Part shown: in pieces, positions 56,690 to 64,000 of the stretch | How the letters are laid out: each line of letters starts with the position of its first letter | How positions within the stretch are numbered: position 1 is the stretch's first letter | Assembly (NCBI GenBank): GCA_017577365.1 | Contig: PKRJ01000015.1 | Location: 1-64,000 of the forward strand | Direction: 5' to 3' | DNA length: 64,000 nt | Source of the DNA: Gammaproteobacteria bacterium | GTDB lineage: Bacteria > Pseudomonadota > Gammaproteobacteria > Steroidobacterales > Rariloculaceae | Made by a program: the position numbers and the translations under genes | The notes under the pieces: model-generated | What the model was told of the DNA's origin: nothing | The model's database searches: none | What the model saw: only the letters and a program-made list of their open reading frames with translations

Positions 56690-58189
56690 ATGATGAGCGA
56701 ACCGGACCCGTTACCCACAGACATCTACTCCGCGGGGCAGGTCCGGTTGATCGACCGCGTCGCGATCGACGAGCTCGGCATTCCGGGCTACGAGCTGATG
56801 TGCCGCGCCGGCACCGCGGCGCTCGCCGAGCTCCGCAAGCGCTGGCCCGACGCGCGGCGAATCGCCGTGTTCTGCGGCGCCGGCAATAATGCGGGCGACG
56901 GTTACGTCGTCGCGCGACTCGCGCGTGCCGCGGGCCTCGACGTTCACGTCGTCGCGGTCGTGCCGCCGGAGCGGCTTCGCGGCGATGCGGCGCAGGCGTG
57001 GGCCGACTGCCGCGCGGCTGGGATCGACGCCGTGCCGTTCGGCGGCCCGGGCGCAGCCGGTCCGTTGGAAGCGGACGTCGTCGTCGACGCGTTGCTCGGC
57101 ACGGGGCTCGACCGTCCGGTCGAAGGTGCGTTCGCGGAAGCGATCGCGGCGATGAACGCGCGTTCGGTGCCGATCCTCGCGCTCGACGTGCCGTCGGGTC
57201 TCGACGCCGATACCGGCCGCGTGCTCGGCGTCGCCGTTCGAGCCGACGCGACGATCACGTTCGTCGGGCTCAAGCAAGGTTTGTTTCTCGGTGAGGCGCC
57301 CGATTATCGGGGCGCGCTCGCGTTTGCGGATCTCGATATTCCCGCCGTCGCGCGGCAGCGCTTTCGGCCCGCGCTCACACGACTGTCGCTGCGCGAGCTC
57401 GAGGCAGCGCTGCCCAAGCGGCCGCGCTCGGCGCACAAGGGGACGAACGGGCGGCTCCTGCTCGTCGGCGGCGCGCCGGGCATGTCGGGCGCGATCCGGC
57501 TCGCCGCCGAAGCGGCGCTTCGCGTCGGCGCGGGACTCGTCTACGTCGCGACGCATCCCGTGAGCCTCTTGCCCGTGATGTCGGGGCGTCCCGAGCTCAT
57601 GTGCCGTGCCGTGGAGACCGCCGATGCGCTCGATTCGCTCCTCGAGCTCGCCGATGCCGTGGTGCTGGGACCGGGCCTCGGTCGCGACGCATGGGGCAGG
57701 GCGCTCTGGCAGCGCGTGATCGCCACGGATCTGCCGCTCGTCGTCGACGCCGACGGGCTGAACCTTCTCGCGGAGCGTTCGACGCCGCGTGGCCGCTGGA
57801 TCGTGACGCCGCATCCGGCCGAAGCGGGGCGGCTGCTCGGCATCGGCACCGCCGAGGTCCAGGCGGATCGGCTTGCGGCCGTGCGTGAGCTCTCGCGCAA
57901 GCTCGATGCGATCGCCGTCCTCAAGGGCGCTTGCTCGCTCGTCTGCGCGGGCGAGCAGGTCGCGGTCTGCGATCGCGGCAATCCCGGAATGGCGACCGGC
58001 GGCACGGGCGACGTGCTCGCCGGCGTGCTCGGAGGTCTCGCCGTGCAGCTACGCGATCTGCCGACGGCCGCGCGCGTCGGCGTGCTGCTCCACGCGCTCG
58101 CGGGTGACGACGCGGCGCGGGACGGCGAGCGCGGCATGATCGCGAGCGATCTGCTCGCGGCCTTGCGCCGCCGCGCGAATCCGGTGTGA
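56690..58189 (+). CDS. nnr: Bifunctional NAD(P)H-hydrate epimerase/dehydratase
   Basis: Repairs damaged NADHX and NADPHX. 499 residues. The N-terminal YjeF_N epimerase (about 1-225) has FCGAGNNAGDGYVVARLA; the C-terminal ADP/ATP-dependent dehydratase has GTNGRLLLVGG, HPAEAGRLLG and the GMATGGTGDVLAG nucleotide site. Both halves look complete. The first two codons are both ATG (MMSEPD). Head of the nnr-tsaE-amiB-mutL-miaA-hfq-hflX series. Confidence 0.95.
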   Translation: MMSEPDPLPTDIYSAGQVRLIDRVAIDELGIPGYELMCRAGTAALAELRKRWPDARRIAVFCGAGNNAGDGYVVARLARAAGLDVHVVAVVPPERLRGDAAQAWADCRAAGIDAVPFGGPGAAGPLEADVVVDALLGTGLDRPVEGAFAEAIAAMNARSVPILALDVPSGLDADTGRVLGVAVRADATITFVGLKQGLFLGEAPDYRGALAFADLDIPAVARQRFRPALTRLSLRELEAALPKRPRSAHKGTNGRLLLVGGAPGMSGAIRLAAEAALRVGAGLVYVATHPVSLLPVMSGRPELMCRAVETADALDSLLELADAVVLGPGLGRDAWGRALWQRVIATDLPLVVDADGLNLLAERSTPRGRWIVTPHPAEAGRLLGIGTAEVQADRLAAVRELSRKLDAIAVLKGACSLVCAGEQVAVCDRGNPGMATGGTGDVLAGVLGGLAVQLRDLPTAARVGVLLHALAGDDAARDGERGMIASDLLAALRRRANPV

Positions 58190-58202
58190 CCGGGCAGGGT
58201 CG

Positions 58203-58709
58203 GTGAGCGCCGATCGGCCGAGCTGGCTTTTCCGCGGCGAGGACGCGCTTGTCGAGGCCGCGCGTGAGGTCGCGGTGCGCTGGCGCGGCGCGGGTCTGGG
58301 TCCGCTCGTCGTCGCGCTGTCCGGCGATCTCGGCAGCGGCAAGACGACCTGGGTGCGCGCGATGCTGCGCGGGCTCGGGTACGCCGGCCGCGTGCCGTCG
58401 CCGACCTATACGCTCGTCGAGCTGTATCCGCTCGACGGCCTCACGCTCGTCCACCTCGACCTTTATCGGCTCGCCGACGACGCGGAGCTCGAGCATCTCG
58501 GCATCCGCGATTGGCTCGACGCGCCGAGCACCTGGCTGCTCGTCGAGTGGCCCGAACGCGCCCAGGCGCTTCAAGCACTTGCGGATCTCGAATTCGAGTT
58601 CGACGTGATCGACGCGACTTCGCGGCGCGTCCGGCTCGAGCCGCGCTCCGCCTCGGGCCAAGCGGCCGTAGCCGCATTAGCTGATCTCGATTCTAGGTAT
58701 GGTTCCTAA
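58203..58709 (+). CDS. tsaE: tRNA threonylcarbamoyladenosine biosynthesis ATPase TsaE
   Basis: P-loop ATPase that works with TsaB, TsaC and TsaD in t6A synthesis. 168 residues. Walker A GDLGSGKTTWVRAML (about 40-55), YTLVELYPL, HLDLYRL, and a WPERA segment are family-typical. Start GTG 58203 has GGGCAGGG before it. 13 bases after nnr, the standard neighbour. Confidence 0.92.
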   Translation: MSADRPSWLFRGEDALVEAAREVAVRWRGAGLGPLVVALSGDLGSGKTTWVRAMLRGLGYAGRVPSPTYTLVELYPLDGLTLVHLDLYRLADDAELEHLGIRDWLDAPSTWLLVEWPERAQALQALADLEFEFDVIDATSRRVRLEPRSASGQAAVAALADLDSRYGS

Positions 58710-58791
58710 TTGGCTCATTCAACTTGCAAATTCGGAAAAAAGCCGATAGAAAGGCCGATGGCATAAGAAAACCGCTTTCGGGGAGGCTAGC

Positions 58792-60114
58792 GTGCGCTTC
58801 CGGGCTTGGGGACCGTTTGCGCTGTGGCTCGTCACGACGGCATGGGCGCAAGTCGCGAGACCGGCGGAAGTCGAAAACGTCAGAGTGTGGTCCGGTCCGG
58901 AGGCGACCCGGGTGGTCCTCGATCTCTCGGCGCCGACGGATCACCGCGTCTTCTCGCTTTCGAACCCTCACCGCATCGTCATCGATCTCGCGAAGACGTC
59001 CGCGCGGCGCGCGCTCGCCCTGCCGGAGCCGAAGGGGTACGTGACGGCCGTGCGCACGGGTAATCGACCCGGCGGCGAGCTGCGCGTCGTCCTCGATCTC
59101 AAAGAGCCGGTCCAGCCGAAGAGTTTCCTGCTGCCGCCGAACGAGCAGTACGGGCATCGCCTCGTGATCGATCTCGAGCCCGTGCGCTCGGACGCGGTCG
59201 TGAGGCGCACGACGGCGCCGGCCGCGCCGCCGAGCGGACGCGATCTCGTCGTCGTCATCGATCCCGGCCACGGCGGCGAGGATCCCGGCGCGAGCGGAAA
59301 GCGCGGCGTGCGCGAGAAGGATGTCGTGCTCGCGATCGCGAAGCGGCTCGCGGCGGAGCTCGAGCGTCAGCCGGGCATCCGTCCGGTGCTGACGCGCGAC
59401 GGCGATTATTTCGTGTCGCTGAACGACCGACGCGAGATCGCGCACAGGGAGCGCGCGGATCTGTTCGTGTCGATTCACGCGGACTCCTATCGCGATCCGA
59501 GCGCACGCGGCGCGACGGTCTACGTGCTGTCGGAGCAGGGCGCGAGCGACGAGGTCGCGCGCCGTGCCGCCGCGCGCGAGAACGCGTCGGACACGATCGG
59601 CGGCGTCTCGCTCGCGGACAAGGATCCGGTCTTGCGTCACGTGCTGCTCGATCTCTCGCAGAACGCGCAGCTTTCCGCGAGCACGGTCGCGGGCGAGCGG
59701 CTGATCGACCGGCTCGGCACGGTGACCGCGATGCGCAAGCACCAGGTGCAGCGCGCGAAGTTTCTCGTGCTGAGGCAGCCCGACGTGCCCGCCGTGCTCG
59801 TCGAGACGGCGTACATCTCGAATCCGTCGCAGGAGCAGGCGCTCGGCGACGCGAACTATCAGGCTCAGCTCGCGCGCGCGCTCGCTGCCGGCATCCTCGA
59901 TTATTTCCAGACGCACGCGCCGCCCGACACGTATTTCGCGCAGAATCCCGGCGCGCGCGTGAGCATGCCGATTCAGCACGTGATCTCGCGCGGCGAGACG
60001 TTGTCGAAGATCGCCGAGCGATACAACGTGAGCTTGAGGGAGCTCAAGCGCTCGAACAGCTTGAAATCCGACGTCATTCGAGTCGGTCAGGTCCTGACGA
60101 TTCCACAGAGCTGA
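58792..60114 (+). CDS. amiB: N-acetylmuramoyl-L-alanine amidase with AMIN and LysM domains
   Basis: Zn hydrolase that splits septal peptidoglycan. 440 residues. A signal segment (1-20), AMIN domain (about 25-120), Amidase_3 domain (about 150-370: DPGHGGEDPGASG with the Zn His, VSIHADSY, and the Glu in VLVETAYISN), and a C-terminal LysM (MPIQHVISRGETLSKIAERY). GTG 58792 has GGGGAGG before it. Position before mutL corresponds to E. coli amiB. Confidence 0.92.
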   Translation: MRFRAWGPFALWLVTTAWAQVARPAEVENVRVWSGPEATRVVLDLSAPTDHRVFSLSNPHRIVIDLAKTSARRALALPEPKGYVTAVRTGNRPGGELRVVLDLKEPVQPKSFLLPPNEQYGHRLVIDLEPVRSDAVVRRTTAPAAPPSGRDLVVVIDPGHGGEDPGASGKRGVREKDVVLAIAKRLAAELERQPGIRPVLTRDGDYFVSLNDRREIAHRERADLFVSIHADSYRDPSARGATVYVLSEQGASDEVARRAAARENASDTIGGVSLADKDPVLRHVLLDLSQNAQLSASTVAGERLIDRLGTVTAMRKHQVQRAKFLVLRQPDVPAVLVETAYISNPSQEQALGDANYQAQLARALAAGILDYFQTHAPPDTYFAQNPGARVSMPIQHVISRGETLSKIAERYNVSLRELKRSNSLKSDVIRVGQVLTIPQS

Positions 60115-60124
60115 TGGCCGCGCC

Positions 60125-60130
60125 TACAAT
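60125..60130 (+). promoter_or_regulatory. Candidate internal -10 box for mutL (leaderless spacing)
   Basis: TACAAT ends 6 bases before the GTG of mutL, the same geometry as at nnr. It lies in the 22-base gap after amiB and would let mutL be transcribed independently. Confidence 0.4.
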
Positions 60131-60136
60131 GCGCGC

Positions 60137-62029
60137 GTGGCCATCCGCATCCTGCCCCCCCAGCTCATCGATCAGATCGCTGCCGGCGAGGTCGTCGAGC
60201 GGCCGGCGTCGGTCGTCAAGGAGCTCGTCGAGAACTCGTTGGACGCGGGCGCGCGCCGGATCGACATCGAGATCGAGGGCGGCGGCTGCCGGCTGATCCG
60301 GATCACGGACGACGGCTGCGGTATCGCGCCCGACGAGCTCCAGCTCGCGCTGTCGCGCCACGCGACCAGCAAGATCGCGAGCCTCGACGATCTCGAATCG
60401 CTCGTGTCGATGGGGTTCCGCGGCGAAGCGCTGCCGAGCATCGCGTCGGTCTCCCGTTTGACGTTGACGTCGCGGATCGCGGGCGAGGAGACGGGTTTTC
60501 GGATCGCCTCCGAAGGCGGCGACGTCGGCGACGTGCGTCCCGCGCCTCATCCGTTCGGCACGACCGTCGAGGTGCGCGATCTCTTCTACAACGTTCCCGC
60601 GCGACGCAAGTTCGTTCGCACGGAGAAAACGGAGGCCGCGCACGTCGAAGCGATCGTGCGAAGCCTCGCGTTGGCGCGCTTCGACGTCGAGTTTCGTTTG
60701 CGTCGCGACCGGAAGGCGGTGCTCGCGCTCGCGGCCGCAACGAATCGGGCGGAGCAGGAGGCGCGCGTCGCCGAGCTCTGCGGCGAGGACTTCATCGCGA
60801 ACGCGCGCTACGTCGAGCGCTCGATCGAAGGGCTCGCCCTTCGCGGCTGGCTTGCGGCGCCGACGTTCTCGCGCAGCCAGCCGGACATGCAGTACACGTA
60901 CGTCAATGGCCGCTACGTGCGCGACAAGCTGCTGCGCCACGCGGTGCGGCTCGGTTACCAGGACGTGCTGTATCAAGCGAGGCACCCGGCCTTCGTGCTG
61001 TTTCTGACCCTCGATCCGCGGCGCGTCGACGTCAACGCCCATCCCGCGAAGCTCGAGATCCGCTTCCGCGACTCGCAGCTCGTGCACGACTTCGTATTCC
61101 GGACGATCGAAGCGGCCCTTGCGCAACCCGTCGAAGGCGATTCCGCGCCCGCTCGGCCGCCGACGTCGATTCGCTTCGGAGGCAACGACGGGCACCAGGG
61201 GATACATGCGGGACGTCCCGGAAAAGACTGGCACGTGCAGGATCGTCTCGATCTCGGGCATCACGTGGCCCTCTATCATCGGCTGCACGCGCGCGACACC
61301 GACTCGAGCGGCGATGACGGGGCGGGTTCGGCCGCCGGGTTCGTCGCCGACGGAGCTTCGGCGGCTCACGCCGGCATTCGGTCCGCGGCTGCCCGCGCGG
61401 TCCACGCCGCGCACGCTTCGACCGCGGCGCCGCAGGACAAAGACATCCCGCCGCTCGGCTTCGCGCTCGCGCAGCTTTCGGGCATCTACGTGCTCGCCGA
61501 GAACCGCGACGGGCTCATCGTCGTCGACATGCACGCAGCGCACGAGCGGATCTACTACGAGCAGCTCAAGCGCTCCTTCGCCGAAGACCGGCTCCGGCCG
61601 CAGCCGCTACTCGTGCCGGTCGACGTGCCGCTCGCGCCGCGCGAAGCGGATCTCGCGGAGATGCACGCGGAAGAGCTCGAGCGCGTTGGGCTCACCGTCG
61701 TTCGCCGCGCGCCGAACCTCGTGCAGGTGCTCGCGGTGCCGCAACTCCTCCGCGGCACGGACGCGGCCGCATTGCTTCGGGACGTGCTGAGCGATCTCGC
61801 CGAAGGGGGCGGATGCGAGCGCATCGAGGCGCGCGTCGACGAGCTGCTCGCGACGATGGCCTGTCATTCGGCCGTGCACGCGAATCGCCGGCTCACGATC
61901 GAGGAGATGAACGCGCTGCTTCGAGAGATGGAGCGCACCGAGCGTATCGACCAGTGCAATCACGGCCGGCCGACGTGGACGCGGATCTCGCTGGCCGAGC
62001 TCGACAGGCTGTTCCTGCGGGGCCAGTAG
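60137..62029 (+). CDS. mutL: DNA mismatch repair protein MutL (endonuclease type)
   Basis: Links MutS recognition to strand removal. 630 residues. GHKL ATPase motifs [17 protein letters not shown] and GFRGEAL lie in the first 100 residues. A low-complexity His/Ala linker (about 335-440) joins the dimerisation domain, which contains the metal-binding endonuclease motif in the form [12 protein letters not shown], plus [12 protein letters not shown] and CNHGRPTW. E. coli MutL lacks this motif; such MutLs nick DNA themselves. GTG 60137 follows amiB by 22 bases. Confidence 0.94.
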   Translation: MAIRILPPQLIDQIAAGEVVERPASVVKELVENSLDAGARRIDIEIEGGGCRLIRITDDGCGIAPDELQLALSRHATSKIASLDDLESLVSMGFRGEALPSIASVSRLTLTSRIAGEETGFRIASEGGDVGDVRPAPHPFGTTVEVRDLFYNVPARRKFVRTEKTEAAHVEAIVRSLALARFDVEFRLRRDRKAVLALAAATNRAEQEARVAELCGEDFIANARYVERSIEGLALRGWLAAPTFSRSQPDMQYTYVNGRYVRDKLLRHAVRLGYQDVLYQARHPAFVLFLTLDPRRVDVNAHPAKLEIRFRDSQLVHDFVFRTIEAALAQPVEGDSAPARPPTSIRFGGNDGHQGIHAGRPGKDWHVQDRLDLGHHVALYHRLHARDTDSSGDDGAGSAAGFVADGASAAHAGIRSAAARAVHAAHASTAAPQDKDIPPLGFALAQLSGIYVLAENRDGLIVVDMHAAHERIYYEQLKRSFAEDRLRPQPLLVPVDVPLAPREADLAEMHAEELERVGLTVVRRAPNLVQVLAVPQLLRGTDAAALLRDVLSDLAEGGGCERIEARVDELLATMACHSAVHANRRLTIEEMNALLREMERTERIDQCNHGRPTWTRISLAELDRLFLRGQ

Positions 62030-62031
62030 CC

Positions 62032-62967
62032 GTGTCTCGGACCACGCCGAGGGCGGTCTGCCTGACCGGCCCGACCGCCTGCGGCAAGACCGACCTCGCG
62101 CTCGCGCTCGCCGAATCGATTCCGCTCGAGATCGTGAGCGTCGATTCCGCGATGGTCTATCGCGGCATGGACATCGGCACGGCGAAGCCGAGCCGGGAGG
62201 TGCGTGCGCGAGTGCCGCATCACCTGATCGATATCGTCGATCCGGCCGATGCTTACTCGGCGGGCCGATTCCTCCGCGACGCGCTTGCGGCGATTGCCGA
62301 TATTACGTCGCGTGGCCGTGCGCCGCTGCTCGTCGGCGGCACGTTGCTCTACCTACGCGCCTTGCGGCGCGGCCTCGCGCCGTTGCCGGGGCCGGACCCC
62401 GAGGTGCGCAGGCTGCTCGACGAGGAGGGGGAGTCCTACGGATGGCCCGCGCTCCACGCACGGCTTGCTCGTGTCGATCCCGAGGCCGCCGCACGCATCG
62501 CGCCGAACGATCGGCAGCGGATCCAGCGCGCGCTCGAGGTATATACGCTTTCGGGACGCCCGCTTAGCGAGCTGCAGAGACAGGCCGCGGCGCCTCCGCT
62601 CGACCTCCGTCTCATCGCGGTCGTCCCGTCGGATCGTGCGGCATTGGCCGCACGGATTGAACGGCGATTCGACGCGATGGTCGAAGCTGGATTGGTGGAC
62701 GAAGTCAAGCGTCTCAAGTCTCGGCCGGACTTGCATCCGGGGCTGCCCTCGATGCGGTCGGTCGGTTACCGTCAGGTATGGGCGCACCTCGAGGGACGCT
62801 ATGATTGGTCGACCGCTCGCGAGAAGGCGATCGCGGCGACCCGTCAGCTGGCGAAGCGCCAGATGACGTGGCTGCGGTCGGAGCCCGGCGTCGAAGCGTA
62901 CGAAGCGTTCTCGCCCGGGCTCGAAAGCACATTGCTCGAGCGTGTGGGTTCGGAGTTGGAGGGGTAA
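62032..62967 (+). CDS. miaA: tRNA dimethylallyltransferase
   Basis: Attaches the dimethylallyl group to A37 of tRNAs reading UNN codons. 311 residues. P-loop [11 protein letters not shown] (Cys where Ser is usual), [17 protein letters not shown] substrate loop, [23 protein letters not shown] and a late [12 protein letters not shown]. Start GTG 62032, two bases after the mutL stop. Between mutL and hfq as in E. coli. Confidence 0.95.
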   Translation: MSRTTPRAVCLTGPTACGKTDLALALAESIPLEIVSVDSAMVYRGMDIGTAKPSREVRARVPHHLIDIVDPADAYSAGRFLRDALAAIADITSRGRAPLLVGGTLLYLRALRRGLAPLPGPDPEVRRLLDEEGESYGWPALHARLARVDPEAAARIAPNDRQRIQRALEVYTLSGRPLSELQRQAAAPPLDLRLIAVVPSDRAALAARIERRFDAMVEAGLVDEVKRLKSRPDLHPGLPSMRSVGYRQVWAHLEGRYDWSTAREKAIAATRQLAKRQMTWLRSEPGVEAYEAFSPGLESTLLERVGSELEG

Positions 62968-63035
62968 CGCGGCACTGCACCCTTGTCCTTTGAACGGAAC
63001 TGCTGTGCTAACATACGTCGTTCGTGGGACCAGCG

Positions 63036-63072
63036 TCTCGTTCCGCCCGTGGGATCAAGAAGCGGAACGAGA
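63036..63072 (+). other. Perfect hairpin in the hfq leader
   Basis: TCTCGTTCCGC (63036-63046) and GCGGAACGAGA (63062-63072) form an 11-bp perfect stem with a 15-base loop, followed by TTTCTA. It lies in the 179-base miaA-hfq gap, 75 bases before the hfq ATG. It could be a weak terminator/attenuator after miaA or a regulatory leader of hfq. Confidence 0.5.
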
Positions 63073-63146
63073 TTTCTAAAGCGCGTTTATCGACGGGTCG
63101 GTACTTCGGACCTAATCTCTGCAAGCCTAACAATAAAGGAGACGCT

Positions 63147-63389
63147 ATGCCGAAAGGTCAGTCGCTGCAGGATCCGTTTCTTAACGCGCTGCGTAAAGAA
63201 AAGGTTCCAGTGTCTATCTATCTAGTTAACGGCATCAAGCTGCAGGGCCAGATCGACTCGTTCGATCAGTTCGTCGTGCTGCTGCGCAACTCCGTGAGCC
63301 AGATGGTCTACAAGCACGCTATCTCGACGGTGGTGCCCTCTCGAAACGTGCGCCTGCCGTCCGTGGATAACGATGATTCGGACGACTAA
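63147..63389 (+). CDS. hfq: RNA chaperone Hfq
   Basis: Hexameric Sm-like protein that pairs small RNAs with mRNAs. 80 residues. [19 protein letters not shown], then the Sm motifs ([20 protein letters not shown] and [13 protein letters not shown]) and a short acidic tail. AAAGGAGAC just upstream is a strong ribosome-binding site, which fixes ATG 63147; in-frame codons further upstream belong to the leader. The tail is short, like that of Pseudomonas. Confidence 0.98.
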   Translation: MPKGQSLQDPFLNALRKEKVPVSIYLVNGIKLQGQIDSFDQFVVLLRNSVSQMVYKHAISTVVPSRNVRLPSVDNDDSDD

Positions 63390-63418
63390 CTGCCGACGTC
63401 CGCGGCAGGGAGTGCCGC

Positions 63419-64000
63419 TTGCTTGAACGTCCTCGTAAGGGCGAACGATCCCTACTGGTTCACATCGGCTACGGGCGGCCGTGTCACGCCGACGAAACCG
63501 CGGAGTTCGAGGCGCTCGCCGAATCGGCGGGCGCACAGGTCGTCGGAGCGTTGCATGCTCAGCGTGACCGGCCGGATCCGCGCTACTTCCTGGGCTCGGG
63601 CAAGGTAGAAGAACTCGCTCGTCTCGTCAGCGATACGCAAGCGGAGCTGGTGCTCGTCAATCGAGCCTTGTCCGCGAGCCAGGAACGCAACCTCGAGCGA
63701 GCGCTCAAAGCGCGCGTCCTCGACCGTAACGGGCTGATCCTCGATATCTTCGCGCAGCGTGCCGCGAGCTTCGAAGGCAAGCTGCAAGTCGAGCTCGCGC
63801 AGCTCGAGCATCTCTCGACGCGCCTCGTGCGGGGCTGGACCCACCTCGAACGTCAGAAGGGCGGTATCGGGCTCAGGGGACCCGGCGAGACGCAGCTCGA
63901 AACGGACCGGCGGCTGATCGCCAAACGCATCCGCGCGCTGCGCGAACGGCTCGAGCGCGTCGAACGGCAGCGCCAAACCGGCCGCAAGGAAAGGCTCCGA
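63419..64000 (+). CDS. hflX: GTPase HflX, N-terminal part; 3' end outside window
   Basis: Ribosome-associated GTPase that splits stalled ribosomes. 194 codons are visible: the N-terminal domain (LVHIGYGR to FLGSGKVEEL, DRNGLILDIFAQRA) and the helical linker RGPGETQLETDRRLI, after which the window ends before the GTP-binding motifs. Start TTG 63419 follows AGGGAG; no ATG is available before the conserved N-terminal residues. It follows hfq, the classical hfq-hflX arrangement. Confidence 0.93.
   Translation, partial: MLERPRKGERSLLVHIGYGRPCHADETAEFEALAESAGAQVVGALHAQRDRPDPRYFLGSGKVEELARLVSDTQAELVLVNRALSASQERNLERALKARVLDRNGLILDIFAQRAASFEGKLQVELAQLEHLSTRLVRGWTHLERQKGGIGLRGPGETQLETDRRLIAKRIRALRERLERVERQRQTGRKERLR

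Overview
The window is a GC-rich stretch of bacterial chromosome, roughly two-thirds G+C by eye. It is densely coded, with many 4-base stop/start overlaps. Gene order points to a gammaproteobacterium. An rnfABCDGE-nth cluster follows metG, and lptF-lptG lie divergent to pepA-holC, with valS beyond holC. At the right end queG sits divergent to nnr-tsaE-amiB-mutL-miaA-hfq-hflX, a cluster known from E. coli and its relatives. The high GC, a large TonB-dependent receptor next to a TPR-sulfotransferase, and several uncharacterised families suggest a less studied environmental lineage. I would guess near Steroidobacterales/Woeseiales, but this is inference. No phage, insertion sequence, CRISPR array or rRNA gene was seen.

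Layout, 1-16 kb: the end of lpdA and a GtrA-like membrane protein are on +. A minus-strand block follows: metG, the complete Rnf electron-transport complex and endonuclease III. Further right on the minus strand is an operon-like run of a HEAT-repeat Ser/Thr kinase, two PilT-family ATPases and a class V aminotransferase. Mrp (Fe-S/P-loop) diverges from the kinase.

16-34 kb: dcd, a DUF3108 protein, purN and purM are on the minus strand. A DUF2066 protein, a CDP-alcohol phosphatidyltransferase and hda are on plus. Next come DUF2069-wrbA-arsC (minus), a DUF4398 lipoprotein and acylphosphatase (plus), a lytic transglycosylase and proS (minus), and pssA, a family 4 uracil-DNA glycosylase, rimI and prfC (plus). 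A moxR-DUF58-transglutaminase operon (minus) closes this part.

34-52 kb: valS, a small unknown protein, holC and pepA (minus) face lptFG (plus). These are followed by an RDD protein, a TonB-dependent receptor and TPR-sulfotransferase, and an AT-rich convergent gap with DnaA-box-like sites. A short TonB-like protein, 5-formyl-THF cyclo-ligase, a small hypothetical protein, a secreted esterase, TrkH and a bactofilin come next. A 1.08-kb stretch without a credible gene, partly AT-rich, then ends at tRNA-Glu(CTC).

52-64 kb: pcnB, a deoxynucleoside kinase, panC, queG and the nnr-to-hflX cluster (hflX cut by the window edge).

Most genes are housekeeping. The least ordinary items are the HEAT-kinase/PilT-pair operon, the receptor/sulfotransferase pair with an unusual start, the convergent gap with a perfect DnaA box, the empty region beside tRNA-Glu, and several candidate -10 boxes placed so close to start codons that leaderless mRNAs are likely.
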